DNA of 64,000 nucleotides from Eubacterium sp. CAG:274 (GTDB lineage Bacteria; Bacillota; Clostridia; Lachnospirales; CAG-274), in contig FR888494.1 in the NCBI GenBank assembly GCA_000432155.1, positions 62,001 through 126,000 on the forward strand, written 5' to 3'. The number at the start of each line of letters is the position of its first letter. Position 1 is the stretch's first letter. A model generated the notes under the pieces. That model did no database searches. It saw only the letters and a program-made list of their open reading frames with translations, and was not told where the DNA came from. Positions 46,025 through 54,194 of this stretch are shown here, in pieces. The translations under genes were made by a program, and so were the position numbers.

Positions 46025-46447
46025 TTATACCTCGCTATATGTTGCACAGTTATTTGGTGTTTCATAAACTGTTGCACTTTTTACCTTATAGCCTTTTTTT
46101 ACAAACTCATCATAAAAATATTTTGAAAAATTTTCAGCAGTAGGTCTAAAATCTACTTCTATTACCTTAAAATCTTCTTCCTTGAGTGCCTCAAGAGTTT
46201 TTGGTTTAAGTGTATTTTTTTCTATTATAAGACTGTGGTCAAAGAAGTCCACACTATCCTTTACCTGCTGTTTTAACAAACCAAAGTCAACTATCATACC
46301 TCTGAGTTGACCTTCTTTTTCAAGTTTGTTATCCATAATTTCCATTACTACACGCCATCTATGACCATGGATATTACTACATTTTCCCTCATATCCACTT
46401 AAAAAATGAGCCGAATCAAAACTATGCTCTGTCTTTAATGTATACAT
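46025..46447 (-). CDS. queD: 6-carboxy-5,6,7,8-tetrahydropterin synthase
   Basis: It converts dihydroneopterin triphosphate to 6-carboxytetrahydropterin. Zinc His residues in FDSAHFL and CSNIHGHRW, with the catalytic Cys just before; 140 residues. GAGGTGGATT precedes ATG. First gene of queD-queE-folE-queC-queF. Confidence 0.93.
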   Translation of the reverse strand: MYTLKTEHSFDSAHFLSGYEGKCSNIHGHRWRVVMEIMDNKLEKEGQLRGMIVDFGLLKQQVKDSVDFFDHSLIIEKNTLKPKTLEALKEEDFKVIEVDFRPTAENFSKYFYDEFVKKGYKVKSATVYETPNNCATYSEV

Positions 46448-46485
46448 AATCCACCTCTATTTTATATACCCTCTGTCAAAACAAT

Positions 46486-46507
46486 AAAAAAAGGACGCAA
46501 AGCGTCC
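46486..46507 (-). terminator. Attenuator terminator between the preQ1 aptamer and queD
   Basis: Minus-strand GGACGC-TTT-GCGTCC followed by TTTTTTT, placed 30 bases after the aptamer. This is the expression platform of a transcription-terminating riboswitch. Confidence 0.88.
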
Positions 46508-46536
46508 CTAGAATATTAACTAAAAAATTAATTTAA

Positions 46537-46579
46537 GCCTAGTTTTATTTATAGACAGGAGGGTCGCGAACTGTCTTCT
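46537..46579 (-). ncRNA. preQ1-I riboswitch aptamer
   Basis: Minus strand: GACAG/CTGTC stem (46571-46575 and 46554-46558), loop TTCGCGACCCTC, then the A-rich tail TATAAATAAAACTAGG that would fold back to form the H-type pseudoknot. Arrangement and the TCGC and AAAACTAGG elements match class I preQ1 aptamers. Location just upstream of the queuosine operon fits fully. The ligand would promote termination and shut the operon when preQ1 is plentiful. Confidence 0.85.
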
Positions 46580-46596
46580 ATTAAATTATCCTAACA

Positions 46597-46625
46597 ATAA
46601 TAACACAAGTTATGTTATAAATCAA
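46597..46625 (-). promoter_or_regulatory. Promoter of the que operon
   Basis: Minus-strand TTGATT (46620-46625), 17-bp spacer, TATTAT (46597-46602), placing transcription start about 11 bases before the preQ1 aptamer. Confidence 0.65.
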
Positions 46626-46627
46626 GT

Positions 46628-47674
46628 TTATTCTTCTCTTAATTTAACAATTCTTGCTGCTCGTCTTCTATTGTCATCACTTTGCTGTGCATAATGTTTC
46701 TTTGTTGTATTTACATCACTATGTCCTAATACATCAGCAACCAAGTAAATGTCCCCTGTTTCTCTGTACAATGTTGTGCCATATGTACTTCTCAATTTAT
46801 GTGGAGAAATCTTTTTAAGTGTTGTAACCTGTGATGCGTATTTTTTAACCAATTTTTCTACAGCTCTTACGCCTATCCTCTTTTTCTGCATTGATAAAAA
46901 CAAGGCTTTTTCATATTCCGGAGCTGTTTCAATAGCCTTTCTCTGCACCAAATAATCCTTTAATGCAATTTCAACTTCTTCCCCAAAATAAACAATCATT
47001 TCCTTTGAGCCTTTTCTTAAAACTCTGACACCATTAACATCAAAGTCTACATCATCAATATCAAGACCTACACATTCTGAAACACGCAAACCTGTACCCA
47101 AAAGCAATGTAACTATAGCTAAATCCCTAATTTTAGTTTTTTCATAGTATTCCTTTTGCTTTGATGTCATTTTTGAACCATTTTCTATAACATCAAGCAT
47201 TTCAGCTACTTCATTAGGCTCAAGTCTGACAATTTCCTTTTCGTGTCTTTTAGGAGTTATTGTTAATTCGGCTGGATTTGAAGATATTTTTTCTGTTCTA
47301 TAAAAATACTTAAACAGCTTTCTGACTGCTGCCAATTTTCTTGCTTTACCATTTTCTCCATTTGAATACAACTGGCTATCCTCGTCTGAAACATAGTAAG
47401 CCAAATAATCCATAAACTGGTTTATATCAACAACCTTTATTTTTTGTAAATCATCTAAAGTCAAACTTTTAATATCTCTACCCAAAAATTCTTTATTTTC
47501 AGTAACCAAAAAATTGAAGAATACTCTTAAATCATAGGCATACCCCATTCTAGTTTTAGGTAAAGTATTTTGATTTAAGTCTAAGAAAAATTCATTACAA
47601 AATTCAGGTAATTCTCTTATTATTTCTCTTGTCTTTAAAACTGTTTTATTGTTTTCCTGTTCGTAAAAATTCAT
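46628..47674 (-). CDS. Tyrosine recombinase, XerC/XerD-like
   Basis: A 348-residue tyrosine recombinase with an N-terminal SAM-like core-binding domain (about 20-130) and a catalytic domain. Arg in GTGLRVSE, Lys in VLRKGSKE, HxxR in SPHKLRST, LGHSDV and Tyr in KKHYAQ are all present. It overlaps ttcA by 29 bases and has GGGGTG six bases before ATG. No att site or phage genes are near, so a chromosomal Xer-type role is more likely than an element integrase. Confidence 0.85.
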   Translation of the reverse strand: MNFYEQENNKTVLKTREIIRELPEFCNEFFLDLNQNTLPKTRMGYAYDLRVFFNFLVTENKEFLGRDIKSLTLDDLQKIKVVDINQFMDYLAYYVSDEDSQLYSNGENGKARKLAAVRKLFKYFYRTEKISSNPAELTITPKRHEKEIVRLEPNEVAEMLDVIENGSKMTSKQKEYYEKTKIRDLAIVTLLLGTGLRVSECVGLDIDDVDFDVNGVRVLRKGSKEMIVYFGEEVEIALKDYLVQRKAIETAPEYEKALFLSMQKKRIGVRAVEKLVKKYASQVTTLKKISPHKLRSTYGTTLYRETGDIYLVADVLGHSDVNTTKKHYAQQSDDNRRRAARIVKLREE

Positions 47675-48392
47675 TCATTTCACCCCAGCCCTCTAATTCA
47701 GACCTTTTTATAGCACTAAACACAGTTTCCTCAAAGTAATCGAAATCCTTACCCATACTTTTCATAAAATTCTTTATTTCTTCTCGTTTTGTATTACCGT
47801 CTGCCTTACATTTATTTTTTACAATAGGCAAGCCCTGCTTTCTGGCAAAGCCAATAACATCTTTTTCTGGAACATATATTAAAGGTCTAATAGATGCTAT
47901 TTTCTTTTTACTTAAAAAAGTATATGGACTAAAACAATGTATTCTGCCTTCATAAAATAAAGACATAAAGAATGTTTCAATTACATCATCTCTGTTATGC
48001 CCCAAAGCTATTTTATTACAACCTAATTCCTCAACTTTATTATTTAAAGCACCTTTTCGCATTTTTGAACATAAGGCACAAGGATTTTTTTCCTTTCTGG
48101 CATCGAATATAATTTCGCCAATCTGGGTATCTACTATACTATAGTGAACTCCTAATTCATCACAGAATTTTTGTATAGGAGAAAAATCCATACCTTCAAA
48201 ACCAAGACTAACAGTAACGGCCTCTATTTCAAATTTTTTAGGATAAAATCTCTGCAAACCTTTTAAAGCCATAAGCAAAGTAAGACTATCCTTACCGCCT
48301 GAAATTCCTACAGCAATTCTATCTCCATCTTGTATCATATCATAATCTTGTACAGCTCTTCTAACATAACTAAGAAGTCTTTGCATTTTCAT
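47646..48392 (-). CDS. TtcA/TilS-family PP-loop tRNA thiolation-type protein
   Basis: PP-loop SGGKDSLTLL near residue 34 and CALCSKMRKGAL with two iron-sulfur Cys suggest TtcA (2-thiocytidine at tRNA position 32). ILGHNRDD-like IALGHNRDDVIETF is also typical. The GTG at 48402-48404 lies in the SD, so ATG 48390-48392 is the start. Length about 248. It is followed by and overlaps the Xer gene. Confidence 0.85.
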   Translation of the reverse strand: MKMQRLLSYVRRAVQDYDMIQDGDRIAVGISGGKDSLTLLMALKGLQRFYPKKFEIEAVTVSLGFEGMDFSPIQKFCDELGVHYSIVDTQIGEIIFDARKEKNPCALCSKMRKGALNNKVEELGCNKIALGHNRDDVIETFFMSLFYEGRIHCFSPYTFLSKKKIASIRPLIYVPEKDVIGFARKQGLPIVKNKCKADGNTKREEIKNFMKSMGKDFDYFEETVFSAIKRSELEGWGEMNEFLRTGKQ

Positions 48393-48455
48393 ATTCTTAT
48401 CCACCTCAATGAAATAATATTATACTATTTTTTCCTAAAAATCAACAAAAATCAA

Positions 48456-48484
48456 TTGACTAATACTACAATTTTAATTACAAT
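48456..48484 (+). promoter_or_regulatory. Sigma-A promoter of the GNAT gene
   Basis: TTGACT (48456-48461), 17-bp spacer, TACAAT (48479-48484). Confidence 0.75.
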
Positions 48485-48503
48485 ATAGTTCGAGGTGTTT
48501 ATA

Positions 48504-49028
48504 ATGAACCAAATTAAAATTAGACCTGCAACATTAAATGATGTTCCAGAAATAAACGATATTTTAAACAATGCTATTTTAAATACTACCTACAATTTAA
48601 AGGAACAGGCTCGCCCTATTAATGAGGCCGAAGATTGGTTTAAAACCCATACTGAAGAAGGCTATCCTATAATTGTAGCAGAAATAGATAATGCAGTTGC
48701 CGGCTGGGCATCTCTTTCACATTTTCGTGATTTTTCAGGCTATGATTCTACTGCTGAAGTTTCAGTATATGTTTCTAGTTCTCATCGTCACAAAGGCATA
48801 GGCTCTCTTTTGTTAGCAGAGTTAGAACGAGTTGCTGAATTCCATATGCTTATTGCTGTAATTACAGATAATAACACAGCAAGTCTTACTCTCCACAGTA
48901 GATGTGGTTTTGCTCCAATGTGCACAATTCACGAATTGGGCAAGAAAAATGGCGAATATCTTTCTATAACATTTATGACTAAAAAAATAAATAAATATTA
49001 TTTAGATAAACAAAAAAATCCCACTTAA
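48504..49028 (+). CDS. GNAT acetyltransferase, phosphinothricin/L-amino-acid N-acetyltransferase-like
   Basis: A single GNAT domain: IRPATLNDVPEINDI, then AGWASLSHFRD, AEVSVYVSSSHRHKGIGSLLL (acetyl-CoA loop) and LHSRCGFAP. The overall pattern resembles the PAT/MddA group, which acetylates small amino-acid analogues. The upstream GTG is part of GAGGTG, so ATG 48504 is used. The substrate is not determinable. Confidence 0.85.
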   Translation: MNQIKIRPATLNDVPEINDILNNAILNTTYNLKEQARPINEAEDWFKTHTEEGYPIIVAEIDNAVAGWASLSHFRDFSGYDSTAEVSVYVSSSHRHKGIGSLLLAELERVAEFHMLIAVITDNNTASLTLHSRCGFAPMCTIHELGKKNGEYLSITFMTKKINKYYLDKQKNPT

Positions 49029-49042
49029 AAATGGGATTTTTT
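49013..49042. terminator. Bidirectional terminator between GNAT and antiporter genes
   Basis: AAAAAATCCCA/TGGGATTTTTT stem with T runs on both strands; it overlaps the GNAT stop codon. Confidence 0.9.
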
Positions 49043-49047
49043 AGTTA

Positions 49048-50244
49048 TTAAGCTGTTTCAACAGCCTTGTTATTCTTTTCTGTAAGCAACACCTTTAAAA
49101 GTATTGGAGTTATTAAAGTAGTAATAATAACTACTACTACAATAGCTGGGAACAATGTTTCTGAAAGAAGTCCACAGTCAGCACCCTTTTGGGCAACAAT
49201 AAGTGCAACTTCGCCTCTGGAAATCATACCAATACCAATACCAAGTGCCTCTTTATTATTAAATTTACAAATCTTAGCACCTAATCCACAGCCAACAACC
49301 TTAGTCAATATAGCCACTATAGTCAATACAACTGTAAACCATATTATATCCCCTGTTAAGCTTTTCATATTAGTCTGCATACCTATACTAGCAAAGAATA
49401 CAGGAGCAAAGAACAGATAATTAAGTACATTGAATTTTTTACCTATATATTCTCTTACAGAGAAAGCACAGAACATAAGACCTGCAAAATATGCACCTGT
49501 AATATCAGCTACACCAAATCCTTCTTCTGCAATAAAGCTCATAAAAAGACAAAACGCAAGAGCATAAATAGAAATTCTTCTTCTTCTCTTTACACTACCT
49601 ATAAACCTATTCTTTAAGAAGAATACCACAGCACCTGTAAGAACAACAAAAATGAAGAACATAACTATTTTTACAAGAACAATAGTAGGATTTACTGATG
49701 TATCCTGCATACTTGTAATTGTAGTAAGTACAATAATACCTACAATATCGTCAATAATTGCTGCGCCCATTATTGTAGTACCCATTTTGCCTTTAAGCTT
49801 GCCCATTTCTCTAAGTGTTTCAACTGTTATACTTACAGATGTAGCAGTAAGTGTAACACCTACGAAAACAGCCTTTAAAAAACCTAAGCTATTATTTGCA
49901 TATTCCTCCGGAAACATATACTTAAAGCATAGGAAACCACCTAACAATGGTAAAACTACGCCTAACACAGCTACAAGAAATGATGCTAAACCACTTTTTT
50001 TAAGCTCGTCCAAATCTGTATCAAGACCTGCCATAAACATAAGGAGAATAACACCTATTTCAGAAGCTTTTTGAATAAAGTCCGTATACTCTATAAAGTC
50101 AAGAAAAGACGGACCAAGTATGATACCCGAAATAAGGGCACCTACAACGGCTGGTAACTGAACTCGCCTAGAAATAAGCCCCAAAAATTTCGTAGACAAG
50201 AGTATTACTGCCAAGGAAAATAGATATAAATACTTATCTTCCAC
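49048..50244 (-). CDS. Cation/H+ antiporter, CPA2 family
   Basis: About 12 membrane helices over 398 residues. Family landmarks are LPAVVGALISGIILGPS, LLMFMAGLDTDLDEL, the discontinuous-helix region and AAIIDDIVGIIVL with the paired Asp that bind the cation. It lacks the C-terminal TrkA-N domain of KefB/C. Exchange of Na+ or K+ for protons across the membrane is inferred. Flanked upstream by interspersed repeats. Confidence 0.88.
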   Translation of the reverse strand: MEDKYLYLFSLAVILLSTKFLGLISRRVQLPAVVGALISGIILGPSFLDFIEYTDFIQKASEIGVILLMFMAGLDTDLDELKKSGLASFLVAVLGVVLPLLGGFLCFKYMFPEEYANNSLGFLKAVFVGVTLTATSVSITVETLREMGKLKGKMGTTIMGAAIIDDIVGIIVLTTITSMQDTSVNPTIVLVKIVMFFIFVVLTGAVVFFLKNRFIGSVKRRRRISIYALAFCLFMSFIAEEGFGVADITGAYFAGLMFCAFSVREYIGKKFNVLNYLFFAPVFFASIGMQTNMKSLTGDIIWFTVVLTIVAILTKVVGCGLGAKICKFNNKEALGIGIGMISRGEVALIVAQKGADCGLLSETLFPAIVVVVIITTLITPILLKVLLTEKNNKAVETA

Positions 50245-50280
50245 TTTTAAAACACCTCCTATTTAATTTAGTTTTTTAAT

Positions 50281-50448
50281 CGGTACTTTCCGATTCATCA
50301 TTCAGAACAAATTAACGACCTTAATTTGTGGCTTGACAAGCAAGCCATCGGATTTAGCTTTCCGATTCACTATTCAGAACAAATTAACAACCTTAATTTG
50401 TGGCTTGGCAAGCAAGCCATCGGATTTATCTTCCGATTCATCTATAAA
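50281..50448 (+). repeat. Interspersed hairpin repeat, two tandem units (copy B)
   Basis: Units 50281-50348 and 50349-50420 are near-identical, followed by a partial third start. Each holds AATTAA/TTAATT, TGGCTTG/CAAGCCA and CGGA/TCCG hairpins. There are no spacers, so it is not a CRISPR. Confidence 0.85.
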
Positions 50449-50489
50449 AAATGCGTCTGATCTACAGAAGTAGATTAAACGCATAACTT

Positions 50490-51023
50490 CTATGTCTCTA
50501 TTATTATTCTAGCAATATCTGCCATTTTCCTCCCTGTATCCATACTTTTTTTCTGCATATATCTATGAGCTTGAGATTCTGTCATTGAATAGACATCGAT
50601 CAAAACACGCTTTGCCCTATCTATCATCTTGAGTTCATCGTCATTTTTAGAATTAATAGTAGGCATATATGAAGACTCTACTGTACTCAACATATCAAGA
50701 GAACACATTAAGTCATTTTTCTTTAATGGAACTGCTAATTTAAAAATTCTATCTCCACTATATCCAGCCAGTTGTTCACGATTACCTATAACAACAACAC
50801 TAAAGCTATCAGATAAATCATAGATTGCCTCTTTAAGATAAGCTCCATTTTTGCCACAATCACAAATAATAACTCCGTCTTTATAATAGGAAACATTGTG
50901 TATAGTGTCAACTATATTGGTGGATACTGATGCAACTCTGTAACCTGATGAAATTACCATTTTAGCTATAGCTAAGGCCGTTTCTTTTTTGGAAAATGCT
51001 ATAAAAACATTTACATCATTCAT
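50490..51023 (-). CDS. ANTAR-domain RNA-binding regulator
   Basis: A degenerate receiver-like N-terminal domain (about 1-115; it lacks a clear phospho-acceptor Asp) precedes a C-terminal ANTAR domain (about 120-177): RAKRVLIDVYSMTESQAHRYM and KMADIARIII. ANTAR proteins bind hexaloop hairpins in leader RNAs and prevent termination. The GTG at 51030-51032 is in the SD (AGGGTG), so ATG 51021-51023 is used. It lies directly downstream of glnA, whose leader has a fitting hexaloop, pointing to nitrogen control. Confidence 0.85.
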   Translation of the reverse strand: MNDVNVFIAFSKKETALAIAKMVISSGYRVASVSTNIVDTIHNVSYYKDGVIICDCGKNGAYLKEAIYDLSDSFSVVVIGNREQLAGYSGDRIFKLAVPLKKNDLMCSLDMLSTVESSYMPTINSKNDDELKMIDRAKRVLIDVYSMTESQAHRYMQKKSMDTGRKMADIARIIIET

Positions 51024-51130
51024 ACAAATCACCCTTTATTTTTATAAGAAAAATAACCCCTTCAAAGTAATTTTCGTATCAAATACCTTGTTTTTTGCAT
51101 TAAAATAATAATAAAAACACCATTTTTGTA

Positions 51131-51175
51131 CCTTGACTAATCAAGGCATCGGATTTATCTTTCCGATTCATTAAT
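51131..51175 (+). repeat. Interspersed hairpin repeat, copy C (partial)
   Basis: TTGACTAATCAAGGCATCGGA...TTTCCGATTCATTAATTCA: only the right part of the unit is preserved. Confidence 0.65.
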
Positions 51176-51182
51176 TCAATAT

Positions 51183-51215
51183 AAAAAACGAGCCCCACCA
51201 TAACGGCAGGACTCG
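51183..51215 (-). terminator. Terminator after glnA
   Basis: Minus-strand CGAGTCCTGCC/GGTGGGGCTCG stem followed by six T. Confidence 0.9.
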
Positions 51216-51255
51216 CTGATATTAAACAAATACTAACAACCAGTAAAAATACTAA

Positions 51256-52587
51256 TTAGTAAATTGTCATATATTCATCTAATTCCCACTGAGATACAAA
51301 CATTCTAAAGCTATCCCATTCCTGCATCTTAGAAGTATAGAATGCGTTGTAAGCGTGTTCACCAAGAACTTCCTTAACAAGGCCATCTTCTTCCATAGTC
51401 TTGAGAGCTTCATATAAGCTACCTGGAAGGTTCTTAACACCAAGAGCATCTCTTTCTTCCTGAGTAGACTTGAATAAGTTAACATCTACGCTATCTGGAG
51501 CAGGTAAGTTGTTCTTGATACCGTCCATACCAGCTGCTAAACAGCAAGCTAAGCAAAGGTAAGGATTAGTTGATGGGTCTGGACTTCTTAATTCAACTCT
51601 TGTACCAGCGCCTCTTGAAGCAGGGATTCTGATAATATCAGTTCTGTTAGATGCTGACCAAGCTATGTAACAAGGAGCTTCGTAACCAGGTACAAGTCTC
51701 TTGTAAGAGTTTACAAGTGGGTTAGTAACAGCTGTAATACCAGCAACATGCTTTAATACACCAGCGATGAAGCTGTAAGCTTTGTCAGAAAGCTGTAATT
51801 CGCCAGCTGGGTCGAAGAATGCGTTCTTACCGTCTTTGAATAAAGACATGTTAGTGTGCATACCTGAACCGTTGATACCAAAGATTGGCTTTGGAATAAA
51901 TGTAGCATGTAAACCATACTTCTTAGCAATAGTCTTAACTGCTAATCTGAAAGTAACTACATTATCAGCAGTAGTTAAAGCATCAGCATACTTGAAGTCG
52001 ATTTCGTGCTGACCTTCAGCAACTTCGTGGTGAGAAGCTTCGATTTCAAAACCCATCTGTTCAAGAGTTAAACAAATATCTCTTCTTGCATCAGTACCCA
52101 TATCTACTGGGTCAAGGTCAAAATAACCAGCTTCATCATTAGTCTTAGTTGTTGGTCTACCGTTTTCATCAGTCTGGAATAAGAAGAATTCACATTCGTT
52201 ACCTACATTGAATTCGTAGCCTAACTTCTTAGCTTCTGCCATCTGCTTCTTTAAGATACCTCTTGGGTCACCATCAAATGGTTCGCCAGATGGAGTGTAA
52301 ACATCACAAATAAATCTTGCAACCTTACCAGTCTGTGGTCTCCATGGGTAAATTACAAATGTATCAAGGTCTGGCTTTAAATACATATCAGATTCTTCGA
52401 TTCTTGCAAAACCTTCGATTGAAGAACCATCAAACATCATACCGTCTGTTAAAACTTTTTCTAACTGAGAAGATGTAACTGCTACATTCTTAGGAATACC
52501 TAAAACATCAATGAACTGAAGACGAATAAATTCTACATCCTGTTCCTTACATATCTGAATAATTTGATCCTTAGTATACTTTGCCAT
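51256..52587 (-). CDS. glnA: Glutamine synthetase, type I
   Basis: It makes glutamine from glutamate, ammonia and ATP in the cytoplasm. The 443 residues fit the shorter GSI-alpha form. MFDGSSIEGFARIEESDM, NGSGMHTNMSLF, SRGAGTRVELRSPDPSTNPYL-type segments are all diagnostic. The adenylylation loop typical of longer forms is absent. AAGGAG precedes ATG. The leader RNA suggests ANTAR-mediated control. Confidence 0.97.
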   Translation of the reverse strand: MAKYTKDQIIQICKEQDVEFIRLQFIDVLGIPKNVAVTSSQLEKVLTDGMMFDGSSIEGFARIEESDMYLKPDLDTFVIYPWRPQTGKVARFICDVYTPSGEPFDGDPRGILKKQMAEAKKLGYEFNVGNECEFFLFQTDENGRPTTKTNDEAGYFDLDPVDMGTDARRDICLTLEQMGFEIEASHHEVAEGQHEIDFKYADALTTADNVVTFRLAVKTIAKKYGLHATFIPKPIFGINGSGMHTNMSLFKDGKNAFFDPAGELQLSDKAYSFIAGVLKHVAGITAVTNPLVNSYKRLVPGYEAPCYIAWSASNRTDIIRIPASRGAGTRVELRSPDPSTNPYLCLACCLAAGMDGIKNNLPAPDSVDVNLFKSTQEERDALGVKNLPGSLYEALKTMEEDGLVKEVLGEHAYNAFYTSKMQEWDSFRMFVSQWELDEYMTIY

Positions 52588-52644
52588 ACTCTAGTCTCCT
52601 TCCAATAATTGAAATAAAAATAATTTTAATTTTATATAGCAAAA

Positions 52645-52697
52645 GGACATCCAAACACAAATGCATACAATATGCCTGTATTTGAACGTCCTTGTTC
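52645..52697 (-). promoter_or_regulatory. glnA leader: ANTAR-type hexaloop overlapping a long alternative hairpin
   Basis: Just after the predicted start, GAAC-AAGGAC-GTTC (52697 down to 52684) forms a hairpin whose six-base loop has A at position 1 and G at position 4, the ANTAR recognition pattern. The loop and right arm also belong to the 5' arm of a 15-bp hairpin (52677-52691 with 52645-52659), so the two folds exclude each other. The long hairpin is followed by TTTT only, a weak terminator. Confidence 0.55.
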
Positions 52698-52705
52698 TAT
52701 AGCAC

Positions 52706-52734
52706 ATTATATTATTATTTTATTGTAATGTCAA
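52706..52734 (-). promoter_or_regulatory. Sigma-A promoter of glnA
   Basis: Minus-strand TTGACA (52729-52734), 17-bp spacer, TATAAT (52706-52711): full consensus. Confidence 0.9.
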
Positions 52735-52907
52735 CACAAATTTTAGAATTTGTAATAATTTAGTAATTTTTCACAAAATACAGCAACAACAATAAAAATA
52801 ATATGTAATTTTGCAATTTACAACAAACATTCTTGCATGATTATATTAACTTTTATAAAAAATCATTTAAAACTGAATAAAATCACGCAAAGATAATGCA
52901 AATTATA
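52735..52907. other. AT-rich gap between purA and the glnA promoter
   Basis: No gene and no clear terminator for the pur operon seen; the sequence is extremely AT-rich. Confidence 0.4.
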
Positions 52908-54179
52908 TTATCTGTAAAGAATTTCGTGACGGCCTGGACCGTTACTTACCATAGAAATCTTTACACCAAGCTGTTTTTCAATAAACTCAACATAAGCCTT
53001 AGCTTCCTTAGGGAGTTCATCGTAGTTCTTAATGCCTCTAATGTCACACTTCCAACCTGGGAGAGTTTCATATACAGGCTTAGCCTTATAGAGCTTATCA
53101 GTAGTAAGGAAATCTGTATAAACCTTGCCTTCGTATTCGTAACCAGTACAAATATGGAGAGTATCCATGTAACTAAGTACATCAAGACAAGTCATACAAA
53201 CTTCTGTAGCACCCTGAACTTCACAGCCGTAACGAGTAGCAACAGCATCAAAATAGCCTACGCGTCTAGGTCTACCAGTTGTTGCACCAAATTCGCCCTT
53301 ATCTCCGCCTTTTCTTCTAAGTTCATCAGCTTCTTCGCCAAAGAGTTCACTAACAAATGGACCTTCGCCTACAGCTGAAGAATAAGCCTTAGTAATAGCA
53401 ACAATATTATCAATAGCATATGGAGGTACGCCTGCACCTACACTTGCGTAACCAGCAAGAGTAGAAGAACTTGTAACATAAGGATAAATACCATGGTCTG
53501 TATCCTTTAATGCACCAAGCTGACCTTCAAAAAGAACATTCTTGCCTTCCTTAATAGCTTTTCTTAAAAATGCTGAAGTATCTGCAACTCTGTCCTTGAT
53601 TGCATCTGCATACTGGCAAAGAGTTTCATAAACTTCCATATAATCAATTTCAGGCTTATTGTAGAGATACTTAAACTGAATATTAATTTTTTCATATAAT
53701 CCCTGAAGCTTTTCTTTAAGCATTTCCTTATTGTAAAGCTCCCAAACCTGAATACCAACCTTAGAATACTTATCAGAATAGAAAGGAGCGATACCACTCT
53801 TTGTAGAGCCAAACTTCTTATCGCCAAGTCTTTCTTCTTCGTATGTATCCATAAGAACATGATGAGGCATTAAAACCTGTGCTCTTTCGCTAATGAGCAA
53901 GTTAAACTTAATACCTGCATCTTCAATAGTTTTCATTTCCTTCATTAATGAATCAACATTAAGTGCAACACCATTTGCAATAACATTTGTAATATGCTCA
54001 TGGAAAACACCGCTAGGTAACTGATGAAGTGCAAAACGACCATGCTCATTTATAATAGTATGGCCAGCGTTTGCACCACCCTGAAATCTAACTACGATGT
54101 CTGACTGGTCAGCACACATATCGGTAATCTTACCCTTACCTTCGTCACCCCAGTTTGCACCAACAATAGCTCGTATCAT
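52908..54179 (-). CDS. purA: Adenylosuccinate synthetase
   Basis: It joins aspartate to IMP with GTP in AMP synthesis. GANWGDEGKGK at the N-terminus is the GTP/catalytic loop; GGANAGHTI and TTGRPRRVGYFDAV follow. 423 residues. AAGGAGG precedes ATG. Last gene of purC-purF-purB-purA. Confidence 0.97.
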   Translation of the reverse strand: MIRAIVGANWGDEGKGKITDMCADQSDIVVRFQGGANAGHTIINEHGRFALHQLPSGVFHEHITNVIANGVALNVDSLMKEMKTIEDAGIKFNLLISERAQVLMPHHVLMDTYEEERLGDKKFGSTKSGIAPFYSDKYSKVGIQVWELYNKEMLKEKLQGLYEKINIQFKYLYNKPEIDYMEVYETLCQYADAIKDRVADTSAFLRKAIKEGKNVLFEGQLGALKDTDHGIYPYVTSSSTLAGYASVGAGVPPYAIDNIVAITKAYSSAVGEGPFVSELFGEEADELRRKGGDKGEFGATTGRPRRVGYFDAVATRYGCEVQGATEVCMTCLDVLSYMDTLHICTGYEYEGKVYTDFLTTDKLYKAKPVYETLPGWKCDIRGIKNYDELPKEAKAYVEFIEKQLGVKISMVSNGPGRHEILYR

Positions 54180-54194
54180 TATTTTTTATCCTCC

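Noticed and set aside
46628..47674. Xer-like recombinase as marker of a second mobile element
   Set aside because: No direct repeats or phage genes nearby, and it is coupled to ttcA by overlap; a housekeeping Xer-type role is more likely.
50281..50448. Possible CRISPR array
   Set aside because: Only two units joined directly, with no unique spacers and no cas genes; it belongs to the interspersed repeat family.
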